Notes: generated from the sequence alone by a model not told the origin. Counted from the stretch's first letter, positions 1 through 8,439 are shown. The stretch is DNA of 64,000 nt from CALHVX01 sp051027215 (GCA_051027215.1 JBPCXR010000060.1:27486-91485); one strand, 5' to 3'. Program-made: numbers and translations.

Positions 1-2
1 TT

Positions 3-851
3 GGACCTGGTCCCGGAGTATTGGTGAACGTCGATGGCGCGCTGCGCCAGCAATATTTGCAGCCGCTACTCGCTGGGCTAAAAACTGCAGGCTTCGGGCT
101 TACAGAGCCCGACGATGCGCCGCACTACACGCGTGCCATCCGGGATGGGGATGAGCTGGTGATCGATGGGCAGAAGTCTTACGTCACCGGTGGTGATCAT
201 GCGGACTTCATCAACACCCTGGTGCGCCTAGACGATGAACCGGTGTTGGTGATTGTCGATACGAACCTGCCCGGGGTCCGCAAAACCCGCGTGTTTCGCT
301 CAATAGATGGCAGTCATCACGCTGCCTTTCGCTTCGAAGCCGTTCGAATCCCGGCATCGCACATGATCGGCAAACCCGGCGATGGTATGCCCCGGGCCCT
401 TGGACAGATCGGTGACACACGTTTGGCAATCGCCGCGACCTGCGTCGGTCAGCTACGTTGGGTCTACGATTACCTGACGAACTATCTCAGCAGCACTGAT
501 CGACGTGGCAAGCCCAGAGGCGATGCAGCGGTTGCGCGCCTGAGACTCGGACAGATTTTTACCGCTGGCTACGCCGCAAGGAGCGTTTTGTACCGCACGG
601 CGCGGCTGATCGACAGCGGCGCCAATGGGGTAAACGAGGCCATGGCAAGCAAGGTTCTGGCGACCCAGGCCCTCAGCACCGCAGTCGACGAGGCAATTCA
701 GTTGGTCGGCGGCGGCGCTGTAGTTGAGGATCATCCTTTGGCAATTCTGTATCAGAAGGTGCGTAGCCTGCGGCTGGCGGAAGGCGCTACAGACGTGCTC
801 TACCAGAACATCGCTAGAGGCCGCCTGGAACTCAGCAAAGGCGAACTCTGA
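3..851 (+). CDS. acyl-CoA dehydrogenase, C-terminal part (5' end outside window)
   Basis: The frame is open to the left edge, and the residues before the first possible start (G-P-G-P-G-V-L) already match the family pattern, so the true start lies upstream. Seen: the mid-domain block G-L-T-E-P followed by the G-Q-K-S-Y-V-T-G motif, which contacts FAD and substrate in this family, and near the C-terminus R-L-A-E-G-A-T-D-V-L-Y-Q-N-I-A-R, the usual FAD/tetramer segment. About 283 residues are present of a usual 380-400. The enzyme would oxidise acyl-CoA to enoyl-CoA with electron transfer to ETF; the substrate cannot be told. It ends 3 bp before the convergent Smr gene. Confidence 0.9.
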   Translation, partial: GPGPGVLVNVDGALRQQYLQPLLAGLKTAGFGLTEPDDAPHYTRAIRDGDELVIDGQKSYVTGGDHADFINTLVRLDDEPVLVIVDTNLPGVRKTRVFRSIDGSHHAAFRFEAVRIPASHMIGKPGDGMPRALGQIGDTRLAIAATCVGQLRWVYDYLTNYLSSTDRRGKPRGDAAVARLRLGQIFTAGYAARSVLYRTARLIDSGANGVNEAMASKVLATQALSTAVDEAIQLVGGGAVVEDHPLAILYQKVRSLRLAEGATDVLYQNIARGRLELSKGEL

Positions 852-854
852 ACG

Positions 855-1481
855 CTACGCCGACGGCGTACCACAATCGCCCTTAAACCCATGCAGCTCG
901 CGGGTTTCTTCTTTTTTCCGCTTAGACTTTTTCAACAATACGTACACCGCGCCGGTACCTCCTTGTTGCGGCAGCGCTGAATGGTAGGCAATCACCTCCG
1001 GAAGCTCGGTCAACCAAAAAGCGAGGTAGCTTTTCAGTCGCGCGGGAGTCGCGCTCTTCTCGCCACGACCATGGGCAATCAACAGCGAGCGACAATCCCG
1101 AGCCCGGGCCCGTTGCAGGAATTCGTAAACTGCGCTGCGGGCTTCTTTCACCGTCAGACCATGCAGGTCAAGATCTGCGTCAGCCCGGTACTGGCCATTG
1201 CGCAGCTTGTTAAACACCGCTTGCTGTACGCCATCTTTCTTCCATTCAATGACCGCTAGCGGCGCGACGCTGGGCACCTCGCCTACGGTAAGCGGATTGG
1301 TATCCACCTGAGTGGTTAGACCCAGTGCAGCCGCTCGGCGATTGTCCTGGGCAAGTTCCGAGTCCTGCTTCGACTTCTGTACCACCGAAGCATGTCGCGG
1401 GACCTGCTTCAATGGCTCCACGTCAGCCATAGCACGGGCAAAGTCTTCGTCATCAGAGGAGTTAATCATCGGCTTTGACAT
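855..1481 (-). CDS. Smr (MutS2 C-terminal-like) domain protein, SmrA/B type
   Basis: The C-terminal half is a clear Smr domain: L-D-L-H-G-L-T, then about 30 residues later I-A-H-G-R-G, the two signature motifs. Smr domains bind or nick nucleic acid; stand-alone SmrB acts on mRNA of collided ribosomes in E. coli, but the exact role here is open. The N-terminal ~80 residues are charged and low in structure, as is usual for the family. The frame is open further upstream, but those residues overlap the PhyH gene and look unlike Smr proteins; M-S-K-P-M-I-N at 1481 starts 20 bp inside the end of phyH, which suggests translational coupling. A second ATG four codons later (1469) has a more normal distance to the GGAGG. 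Confidence 0.88.
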   Translation of the reverse strand: MSKPMINSSDDEDFARAMADVEPLKQVPRHASVVQKSKQDSELAQDNRRAAALGLTTQVDTNPLTVGEVPSVAPLAVIEWKKDGVQQAVFNKLRNGQYRADADLDLHGLTVKEARSAVYEFLQRARARDCRSLLIAHGRGEKSATPARLKSYLAFWLTELPEVIAYHSALPQQGGTGAVYVLLKKSKRKKEETRELHGFKGDCGTPSA

Positions 1482-2244
1482 CCTCCATGACGATGCTTTC
1501 GAAGGCCGACGAGCGGGTACCCGGTATCGGTCTATTGCCCGCTCGGTGGTAAGTGAACACACAGGAAAGCTTGGTTTCGGTGGAGCGATTCCAACCCGCT
1601 GCGTGCAACGCTCGACAATGAAAAAAGAGTACATCGCCTTGAGCAAGGGTAACGGGCTGCGCAGCCGCAATGAGCGGTTGATTGCTGGGTAGCTCCGGAC
1701 GTAAAAACAGATCACGATCCAAACGACCTCTGTCGATATTCATAGCGTGACTGCCGGGAATGATCTGCAATGCTCCATTGCGCTGGGTCTCTTCTCCAAG
1801 CGCCACCCACACTGAGATCAACTCCGGTAGATCAAAGGACCAATAGCGGATGTCCTGATGCCAGTGGGTTTGGCTGGAGTACCCCGGTGCTTTCGTCATT
1901 ACGCAGTTGTGGTGACATTGCGACATCAACCAATCATCTTCACCAGACAACAACGCCAGGTAGCGCCCCACTTCAGCGCCGGTCGCCAACTCCCGAAATA
2001 GGGGATGTCGCGCATAGGCATAGAGTAGCCGCCTGGGCGTATCGCCGCCCTGGGCTGCGCGACTGGCCGGCGCGCCCGGATAGCCCACATCAGCTTCAAA
2101 TTCCACCGGCGCAGCCAACGGATCTAGCGCCTCCTGGACCACTGCCTGCAGTGCCATGCAGCGTTCTGGCGCGAGCAATCCGCGGGCCACGAAAAATCCG
2201 TCCGCTGCGAAGCGCTGGCTCAGCGGGTTCGCTTGCATCACCAT
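1462..2244 (-). CDS. phytanoyl-CoA dioxygenase (PhyH) family protein
   Basis: A 2-oxoglutarate/Fe(II) oxygenase of the PhyH family, about 260 residues. The iron ligands are visible as H-W-H-Q-D (HxD) in mid-protein and the distal H in C-R-A-L-H-A-A-G, with the double-stranded beta-helix segment G-A-L-Q-I-I-P-G-S-H between them. Such enzymes hydroxylate lipophilic acyl or small-molecule substrates. The ATG at 2244 was chosen because AGGAG stands about 8 bases upstream; a longer frame to 2277 lacks this. It is divergent from the alcohol dehydrogenase gene and overlaps the Smr gene downstream. The substrate cannot be deduced. Confidence 0.88.
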   Translation of the reverse strand: MVMQANPLSQRFAADGFFVARGLLAPERCMALQAVVQEALDPLAAPVEFEADVGYPGAPASRAAQGGDTPRRLLYAYARHPLFRELATGAEVGRYLALLSGEDDWLMSQCHHNCVMTKAPGYSSQTHWHQDIRYWSFDLPELISVWVALGEETQRNGALQIIPGSHAMNIDRGRLDRDLFLRPELPSNQPLIAAAQPVTLAQGDVLFFHCRALHAAGWNRSTETKLSCVFTYHRAGNRPIPGTRSSAFESIVMEDVKADD

Positions 2245-2260
2245 GGGCTGTCTCCTGAAC

Positions 2261-2287
2261 ACGAGAATCAATGACAACGGTTCTCGT
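2261..2287. promoter_or_regulatory. inverted repeat in divergent intergenic region, candidate operator
   Basis: ACGAGAA (2261-2267) and TTCTCGT (2281-2287) are perfect inverted arms around 13 bases, centred between the PhyH and alcohol dehydrogenase start codons. The spacing of arm centres (20 bp, about two helical turns) fits a dimeric repressor site shared by two divergent genes. No regulator gene is adjacent. Confidence 0.35.
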
Positions 2288-2328
2288 TTGACTGAGGATA
2301 CCGCCTGAGGTTCGGCGGGAGAAATCCA

Positions 2329-3345
2329 ATGCGCGCAGTATTAATGGAACGGGGCAGGCTTTGGGAGGACGAAGTTCCCATTCCAGAGCCCCAGGCCGGT
2401 GAAGCGCTCGTCAAGACGGCCGCCTGCGGCATTTGTGGCTCCGACCTGCACGCGGTGCAACACACAGATACGTTCGTCGCCACCAGCCGTGAGGCCGGTG
2501 GCGCTTTCAAGCTCACGACCTTTGAGCCAGTGGTGCTCGGCCACGAATTTGCGGCCGAAGTCGTCGACTATGGGCCGAAGACTGAGCGCAAGATCGCGCC
2601 TGGCACACTGGTTTGCTCTGTCCCCGTACTCACTCGCAGCACTCCCACCCCGGTAGGCTACTCGGCCGACGCGCCAGGCGGCTTTGCAGAGTACATGTTG
2701 CTCAGCGAACGATTGCTGTTGCCGGTACCAGGAGATCTACCCGCCGAGCATGCTGCATTTACAGAGCCCATGGCGGTGGGCCTGCACGCCGTGCGCAAAG
2801 CACAGCTAACTGGCCGGGAGGCCATTGTTGTCCTTGGCTGCGGGCCGGTCGGGTTGGCGGTGATTACGGCATTGCGTGCCCAGGGCGCTGGCCCCATCGT
2901 TGCCTCGGATTATTCCCCTGGTCGCAGGGCGTTGGCTCTGACCCAGGGTGCACACGCCATCGTCGATCCCGGTCATACCGACCCGTTTGTCGAGGCGGCT
3001 CAACTGAAACGGCCGGCTACCACCGTGTTTGAGTGTGTGGGCGTGCCTGGCATGCTCGACCAGCTGTTTCTGAATGTGCCCCAAGACACCCGGATCGTGG
3101 TCGTGGGCGTTTGCCTGGAACAGGACCAACTGCGGCCGCTCATCGCTATCAACAAAGAGCTGAACTTGCAGTTTGTGTTGGGATACAGCTTGGCCGAGTT
3201 TGAAGAAACGCTGCGCGGCATTGCAGATGGCCGCTTTGCCATTGAGCCGCTCATTACCGAAACGGTTGAGCTCGCCGGCGTAGCCGACGCATTCGAGCGC
3301 CTGGCGGCGCCACAGGCCCTAGGAAAAGTGCTGGTTAAACCCTGA
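2329..3345 (+). CDS. zinc-binding alcohol dehydrogenase, MDR superfamily
   Basis: An MDR-type dehydrogenase of 338 residues. Catalytic-zinc ligands are visible at C36 in C-G-I-C-G-S-D and H72-E73 in G-H-E-F; the Rossmann motif G-C-G-P-V-G-L appears near residue 170. The four-cysteine structural-zinc lobe expected around residues 90-120 is missing: that stretch has a single cysteine. The reaction is NAD(P)-dependent oxidation of an alcohol or polyol, or the reverse; the substrate is unknown. A GGGAGA site lies 6 bases before the ATG. The gene is divergent from phyH/smr, and the inverted repeat in between may control both. Confidence 0.85.
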   Translation: MRAVLMERGRLWEDEVPIPEPQAGEALVKTAACGICGSDLHAVQHTDTFVATSREAGGAFKLTTFEPVVLGHEFAAEVVDYGPKTERKIAPGTLVCSVPVLTRSTPTPVGYSADAPGGFAEYMLLSERLLLPVPGDLPAEHAAFTEPMAVGLHAVRKAQLTGREAIVVLGCGPVGLAVITALRAQGAGPIVASDYSPGRRALALTQGAHAIVDPGHTDPFVEAAQLKRPATTVFECVGVPGMLDQLFLNVPQDTRIVVVGVCLEQDQLRPLIAINKELNLQFVLGYSLAEFEETLRGIADGRFAIEPLITETVELAGVADAFERLAAPQALGKVLVKP

Positions 3346-3358
3346 GTCGGATTCGGGC

Positions 3359-3673
3359 CTAGAGCCTCAACTCATGAGTGGGTGTGCGGTTGATCGTCAC
3401 CAGCAGACGTCGATCTGTGTTCCAGTAGCGCACCTCTACGTAGTGGTGTTCTTCCCACTGCAACTCGACATTGGTCCAGACATATTGCGGCGTTTTGCCG
3501 CTGTCTGGCCGGTCTTTGCGCAGAATGCCATCGAGAAACAGCTGCAATGTGCCTTGAGCGGTGACGACTACCTCGAACGGGCGCTCACGGTACTCGAATT
3601 TGAATCGCCGCTCTGTTTCGAGACTGCCTAACTGCTGATCGCCCGTCGCCGGGCCTGCCGAAGATTCGCTCAA
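3359..3673 (-). CDS. small protein of unknown function
   Basis: I do not recognise this 104-residue protein. It has no internal methionine, so the start must be a non-ATG codon; TTG at 3673 preceded by a weak GGAAAAG is the best choice. The sequence is rich in alternating hydrophobic, aromatic and charged residues (F-K-F-E-Y, V-E-V-R-Y-W), suggesting a beta-sheet fold, with no signal peptide or membrane segment. It starts about 50 bp after the stop of the radical SAM gene in the same direction, so it may share that SOS-controlled transcript. It could still be a chance ORF, but the coding-like composition and fit between neighbours argue for a gene. Confidence 0.55.
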   Translation of the reverse strand: MSESSAGPATGDQQLGSLETERRFKFEYRERPFEVVVTAQGTLQLFLDGILRKDRPDSGKTPQYVWTNVELQWEEHHYVEVRYWNTDRRLLVTINRTPTHELRL

Positions 3674-3725
3674 CTGTCTTTTCCGCGCTTAGATCGAGCC
3701 ATCTTAACGCGCCTGGCGCAGAAGA

Positions 3726-4877
3726 TTAGGCGAACAGATCCGCTTGCTGAGCGTTACGTGCCAATACCGCCGGAATTGTGCGCTCGGACTGACGGCGGAA
3801 CAAATCCGTTCGCAGCGGTGGCACCTTGGCGTCGTGTAGCCCGTGCCGCTTTAGCGCGCGCTGAAATCGCGCAGCTAGTAACTGCGCGAAAGGCCCTTTG
3901 CCGCGCATGCGTTGCCCCCACTTGGCGTCGTAGGCTTTACCACCTCGGGTATCTTTGATGACGTTCATCACCCGCTCGGCCTTCAGTGGGTAGTGCAGCT
4001 TCAGCCACTCTTCGAACAGCTCAGCCACCTCAAGGGGCAGGCGCAGGAGAATGTAGTTGAGCTCCCGCGCGCCCCGCGCCACGCAGGCATCAACAATGGC
4101 TTCCAACTCCGCGTCGTTCAAAAATGGTATGACCGGAGCGACCATGGCGCCAACGGGAATGCGCGCTGCGTTGAGTGCTTCGATGATGGCCAAGCGCTTG
4201 TTGGGGCTCGCGGTTCGAGGTTCCAGGCCCGTTTTTAGCTTTAGCGACAAAGTCGTAACGCTGACCATCACCTTCACCAGCCCCAGCTCAGCCAGCGCGG
4301 TGAGCAGATCCATATCCCGCAAAACCCCTTGCCCTTTGGTCACAATACTGACCGGATGTCGGTGCTCGAGCAGCGTTTCTAGAATTTGTCGGGTCACCCG
4401 CCGATCGCGCTCTGCGGGTTGGTAGGGATCTGTATTCGTACCCATAGCAATGGGTGCACAGCGATAGTTCGACTTGGCGAACAGCTGGCGCAGATGGGCC
4501 TGGACATCGGTCTTGTAAAAGATCTTGCGCTCGAAATCCAAGCCCGGCGACAGATCGAGATAGGCATGGGTGGGCCTGGCAAAACAGTAGATGCAACCGT
4601 GTTCACAACCTTTGTAGGGATTAATAGAACGATCAAAGGGGATGTCTGGGGATTGATTACGGGTGAGCAGGTTTACTGTTCGATCCGGCAGAAGCTCGAC
4701 CGCCACACGCTGGCTAACCTCTTGTGCCTGTGCTTCGTCGGACCAACCGTCATCGACGGCTTCCGTGCGCAGCGGCAGAAAACGGCTCTCGACATTGCTC
4801 TGGGCGCCCTGCCCTTTCTTTTCTTTCTTTGGATCAGCGCTCCGGCCAGAGCCTGTGGCTGTTTGCTCATCACTCAT
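3726..4877 (-). CDS. radical SAM protein, PA0069 family (SPL/DNA photolyase-like), LexA-controlled
   Basis: A 383-residue radical SAM protein with the cluster motif C91-E-H-G-C95-I-Y-C98-F-A, followed by R-P-T-H-A-Y-L-D-L-S-P-G typical of the PA0069 branch of COG1533, the family of spore photoproduct lyase. Members hold a 4Fe-4S cluster and cleave S-adenosylmethionine to form a radical; the substrate of this branch is unknown. The start M-S-D-E-Q at 4877 was chosen; a frame to 4916 would begin with TTG and run across the operator. A near-perfect SOS box lies 14 bp upstream, so the gene is likely induced by DNA damage. I recall PA0069 as a member of the P. aeruginosa LexA regulon, which fits a DNA-repair role. 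Confidence 0.9.
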   Translation of the reverse strand: MSDEQTATGSGRSADPKKEKKGQGAQSNVESRFLPLRTEAVDDGWSDEAQAQEVSQRVAVELLPDRTVNLLTRNQSPDIPFDRSINPYKGCEHGCIYCFARPTHAYLDLSPGLDFERKIFYKTDVQAHLRQLFAKSNYRCAPIAMGTNTDPYQPAERDRRVTRQILETLLEHRHPVSIVTKGQGVLRDMDLLTALAELGLVKVMVSVTTLSLKLKTGLEPRTASPNKRLAIIEALNAARIPVGAMVAPVIPFLNDAELEAIVDACVARGARELNYILLRLPLEVAELFEEWLKLHYPLKAERVMNVIKDTRGGKAYDAKWGQRMRGKGPFAQLLAARFQRALKRHGLHDAKVPPLRTDLFRRQSERTIPAVLARNAQQADLFA

Positions 4878-4890
4878 TGATTTACCATAA

Positions 4891-4906
4891 CTGTATGTAT
4901 ATACAG
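4891..4906 (-). promoter_or_regulatory. LexA-binding site (SOS box)
   Basis: CTGTATGTATATACAG fits the gammaproteobacterial consensus CTG-N10-CAG with the alternating TA core, and is palindromic apart from the central G-T step. It stands 14 bp upstream of the radical SAM start codon, a usual place for LexA to block a promoter. The next gene in the other direction starts more than 200 bp away. Confidence 0.85.
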
Positions 4907-5122
4907 TATCAAGCAATCGATGAGGTCTTTAGACTTCGCCCCCTGGGACGCTTCCGAATCGCGCATTAGACGCGGCACGAAGCTGGGACACGGGCACATT
5001 GGCACCGCGGCGAGTACGCAAAGTACCCGCGTCGCTATGGGTGTGGCCAGTGCCGCCTAACCATGCGGCGAGAAAACGCGAGCACAAGAAACACCAACGG
5101 TTGATTCATGGAGAGGCCGCAC

Positions 5123-5917
5123 ATGCGCGTAGCGCTCGGGCACAAGTTGTACACCCCGCGTTTAAGGACAAGCCGCGCGGCATTCCTCTGGGTGTTACTC
5201 GCTGTGCTGGGTGGCTGCCAGGCGGTTCCGGATCTGCAACAGACCGCGAGCATCAATGCCCTTCGCGGTGAAATCGAAGTGCTGCGTGACGAGCTCAGTA
5301 GCACCCAGGACTCGCTGCTTGCACTCTCTACCCAAGAAGCCGAGCAAGGCACCGCCATTGCCAGCAGCCTGAAAAAAATGGACCAGCGCTTAGGCAAATT
5401 GCCGGGCTCCGTAGTTACTGCTTGTCGCCAAGCCCAGCAACAGCAACCCACACAACCAAAGTGCGAAGAACCATTGGTGATCAAGCAGGATGATCGAATG
5501 GTTCTAGGGGAGTTAGAGCGCGTGTGGCTTGAGCCGCCGGGCATAGCACTGATTGCCCGCATCGACACCGGCGCTGATTCAAGCTCGGTCAACGCGCAGA
5601 ACTTGATTGAATTCGAACGCGATGGTGACGACTGGGTGCGTTTCGAATGGTCAATCGAGGGGGAAACCACCACCATCGAACGTCCCATTAAGCGCTACGT
5701 ACGAGTGGTGCAACAGGCCGACCCCGAAGGCACCCGACGCCCGGTTGTTTCGCTGCGGCTACGCATTGGCGACACCGAAGACGATTTCGATTTCTCGTTG
5801 GCCGATAGATCGCACTTGGATCACCAACTTAACCTGGGGCGTAATTTTCTCACTGATCTTGCTGTTGTCGACGTCAGCCGCCAGTTCATTCAACCCAGCA
5901 GAAAAAGCAGCAAGTAG
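5123..5917 (+). CDS. RimB-like retropepsin-type protease (PF05618), lipoprotein
   Basis: The C-terminal half is the family labelled ATP-dependent zinc protease, now known as retropepsin-like: the aspartic-protease triad D158-T-G-A is followed by the usual S-S-x-N block and a C-terminal L-G-R-N-F-L. RimB of Pseudomonas, which trims glutamate tails from ribosomal protein S6, belongs here. This copy has an N-terminal hydrophobic segment and a lipobox L-G-G-C (C32), so it should be membrane-anchored facing the periplasm, then a coiled-coil-like region (about residues 45-95). The ATG at 5123 has GAGAGG 6 bases upstream; the ATG five codons earlier has none. It is the first gene of a trio, 3 bp before the next. 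Confidence 0.88.
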   Translation: MRVALGHKLYTPRLRTSRAAFLWVLLAVLGGCQAVPDLQQTASINALRGEIEVLRDELSSTQDSLLALSTQEAEQGTAIASSLKKMDQRLGKLPGSVVTACRQAQQQQPTQPKCEEPLVIKQDDRMVLGELERVWLEPPGIALIARIDTGADSSSVNAQNLIEFERDGDDWVRFEWSIEGETTTIERPIKRYVRVVQQADPEGTRRPVVSLRLRIGDTEDDFDFSLADRSHLDHQLNLGRNFLTDLAVVDVSRQFIQPSRKSSK

Positions 5918-5920
5918 CCC

Positions 5921-7426
5921 ATGAGTCGAATGGGGCCCTTTCTGTTTTTGGTGGCGCTGTTGTTCATCGGCGGCGCGGTCACTGCTGGGTTTCGTCATCA
6001 AGAACTCGGATTGCCTTTTTTCCCGGGCACCCAGCAGTCGATCTGGCAGGTCGAGGCCCGCATTCAGTACACCGCGGACGAAGATCGCAGCCAGGTCAAG
6101 CTAACGCTGCCACCAATTCAAAGCGGCTACCGGATCGTCAGCGAAACCACTGCCTCCTCAGGTTTCGGCTACAGTGTCGAAACTCAAGCCCAGCGACGGG
6201 CCGTATGGAGTAAGAGCGGCCCCGCGGGCAATCAGTTTCTGTTCTATAAGCTGGAGCTAATTCGCGACAAAGCCTTCGTTGTCGAAGACGAGCCGCCGCC
6301 CAGCCCTGAACCCGCGGACCTGATCGAGCCTTTTGAAACGGCGGCACAACAGGTCATCGATTCGCTGCGGCCGTTGTCTGCTGACGGTAAGAGCCTGGCA
6401 CTGCAGATCATCCGAGCCAGCAATACCGAGCCTCTGGACCAGAACCTGTCATTGCTTTTGGATCAATATGAGCCCGATACACTGCTCAGCAACTTGCTGC
6501 GCACAGCGGGCATACCCGCGAGAAAAGTGCAGGTCCTGGAACTAGAAGACGCCCGGCGCCGACAGAACCTCCAAGGCTATGTGCAGGTTTGGGACGTGGA
6601 CCATTGGCTCTTGCTCGACCCCACCGAAGGCGAGGTAATCGATCGGCGAGAACTGTACCTATGGCAAACCGATACGCCCTCGGTTCTTGAAGTCATCGGC
6701 GGGGTAAACAGCCGCGTCAGCTTTGCCATGATTAGCCAGACCCGCTCGGCGCTGACGGTCGCTCAACAAAACAGCGATGATTTTAGTTTGTCTTTGTACA
6801 GCCTGCCCATCGGCGAGCAGAGCATGTTCAAACTCATCATGCTGCTACCCATCGGTGCGCTGGTGGTCGTCTTCATGCGTCTGGTGGTTGGCATTAAGAC
6901 CTCCGGCACCTTCATGCCAATCCTCATCGCTTTAGCGTTTCTCCAGACTGAACTCATACCCGGCGTCACCAGCCTGCTTTTGGTTGTGGCCATTGGCCTG
7001 CTCATACGCTCCTATTTGTCTGCGCTCAATCTATTGCTGGTGGCAAGAATCGCGACGCTGGTCATTCTCGTCATTGGCATAATCACTGTTGTTAGCGTGG
7101 TGAGCTACGAGCTCGGGATTATTGGCGGGCTAACCATATCCTTCTTTCCCATGATCATTCTGGCGTGGACAATTGAGCGCATGTCGATCCTTTGGGAAGA
7201 AGAAGGCCCACGTGAGGTGTTGATTCAAGGCGGCGGTAGCCTGCTGGTCGCAATCCTCGCTTACCTGTTGATGGATACACCGCTCATCGAGCACCTGGCT
7301 TTTAATTTTCCGGAACTGCACCTTTGCGTACTGGCCATCGTCATGTTGCTCGGTCGCTACACTGGTTATCGCCTGCTGGAGCTGCTGCGGTTTTCGGACT
7401 TCAAGCAAATGGATGGGCTGCCATGA
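5921..7426 (+). CDS. inactive transglutaminase domain fused to 7 membrane segments
   Basis: A 501-residue inner-membrane protein. An N-terminal signal anchor is followed by a roughly 270-residue periplasmic region holding a transglutaminase-like fold (A-G-I-P-A-R ... W-L-L-L-D-P-T). The cysteine and histidine of the catalytic triad are not found in their places; only the final D-P-T remains, so it should be inactive. From about residue 305 there are some seven hydrophobic helices. This exact architecture is a known conserved family without an assigned function, always near a RimB-like protease and an ATP-grasp ligase, as here. It may bind a peptide or glutamylated ligand. Confidence 0.88.
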   Translation: MSRMGPFLFLVALLFIGGAVTAGFRHQELGLPFFPGTQQSIWQVEARIQYTADEDRSQVKLTLPPIQSGYRIVSETTASSGFGYSVETQAQRRAVWSKSGPAGNQFLFYKLELIRDKAFVVEDEPPPSPEPADLIEPFETAAQQVIDSLRPLSADGKSLALQIIRASNTEPLDQNLSLLLDQYEPDTLLSNLLRTAGIPARKVQVLELEDARRRQNLQGYVQVWDVDHWLLLDPTEGEVIDRRELYLWQTDTPSVLEVIGGVNSRVSFAMISQTRSALTVAQQNSDDFSLSLYSLPIGEQSMFKLIMLLPIGALVVVFMRLVVGIKTSGTFMPILIALAFLQTELIPGVTSLLLVVAIGLLIRSYLSALNLLLVARIATLVILVIGIITVVSVVSYELGIIGGLTISFFPMIILAWTIERMSILWEEEGPREVLIQGGGSLLVAILAYLLMDTPLIEHLAFNFPELHLCVLAIVMLLGRYTGYRLLELLRFSDFKQMDGLP

Positions 7427-8439
7427 GGTGGATCTCGCCACGCACTCTATCCAAGCTCGGCATCCTGGGCATGAATCGTCGAAATTGCGACTACATCGGC
7501 CGCTACAACGAACGCGAGCGCTTCCCCCTAGTGGACGATAAGCTCAAAACTAAGATCATTTGCGCCAAGGCTGGACTGAACGCCCCAGAGATGCTGCACG
7601 TGGTTCGCAGCCAACGTGAAATCGAACACATAGAAAATGAGCTCATCAAGCTTTCAAACTTCGTGATCAAGCCCGCCCAGGGTAGTGGCGGCAAAGGCAT
7701 CCTGGTAATCGTCGCCAAGCAGGGCGAGGAGTTCGTCAAAAGCAGCGGTGCGGTGTTGAGCTTGAACGACGTAAAGCGCCACCTCACCAATGTGCTTAGC
7801 GGCTTGCACTCACTGGGCGGGCGACCAGACGTCGCCATTATCGAAACCCTGGTTATCGGCAATCCAATTTTCACCGACTACAGCTACGAAGGCGTTCCCG
7901 ATATTCGCTTGATCGTGTTCAAGGGTTACCCGGTTATGGGCATGCTGCGTCTAGCCACCAAGCAATCCGACGGCAAAGCCAACTTGCACCAGGGTGCCGT
8001 GGGAGTGGGCTTGGACATCGGCTCAGGACGCGCAATTGCAGCGGTGCAGTACAACGAACCCATCGAGCTGCATCCAGATTCAGGAGCATCGCTACTGCAG
8101 CTGCAGGTTCCCAATTGGTACCAACTATTGTCTCTAGCCGCGCGCTGCTATGAAGTAACTCAGCTCGGCTACCTGGGTTGCGATATCGTCTTGGATGAGA
8201 ACAAAGGGCCACTATTGTTGGAGCTCAACGCCCGACCTGGTTTGTCCATCCAGATCGCTAACGGTTGCGGCTTACTCCCGCGACTGCGCTTGATCGAATC
8301 GCTCGACGAATTCTATCGACCGGTTGAGGAACGGGTCGCCTTTGCCGTTGAGCAGTTTGGCCAGGGTGACAGCCCGCTACAGCCGAAGCTGTTTGAGGAT
8401 ACTGAACAAGCAGCCGAAGTGGTCAATTTAGTCAGCTGA
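7423..8439 (+). CDS. alpha-L-glutamate ligase-like ATP-grasp protein
   Basis: A cytosolic ATP-grasp enzyme of about 338 residues, RimK-like. Visible are the nucleotide-binding loop V-I-K-P-A-Q-G-S-G-G-K-G and the metal-binding block L-L-L-E-L-N-A-R-P-G. Such enzymes form amide bonds, often adding glutamate to a carboxylate. The start was taken at ATG 7423, where ATGA overlaps the stop of the membrane protein; the longer frame to 7324 only shadows that gene. The overlap shows strong translational coupling. With the first gene of the trio it looks like a ligase/protease pair separated by the membrane protein; substrate unknown. Confidence 0.88.
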   Translation: MRWISPRTLSKLGILGMNRRNCDYIGRYNERERFPLVDDKLKTKIICAKAGLNAPEMLHVVRSQREIEHIENELIKLSNFVIKPAQGSGGKGILVIVAKQGEEFVKSSGAVLSLNDVKRHLTNVLSGLHSLGGRPDVAIIETLVIGNPIFTDYSYEGVPDIRLIVFKGYPVMGMLRLATKQSDGKANLHQGAVGVGLDIGSGRAIAAVQYNEPIELHPDSGASLLQLQVPNWYQLLSLAARCYEVTQLGYLGCDIVLDENKGPLLLELNARPGLSIQIANGCGLLPRLRLIESLDEFYRPVEERVAFAVEQFGQGDSPLQPKLFEDTEQAAEVVNLVS

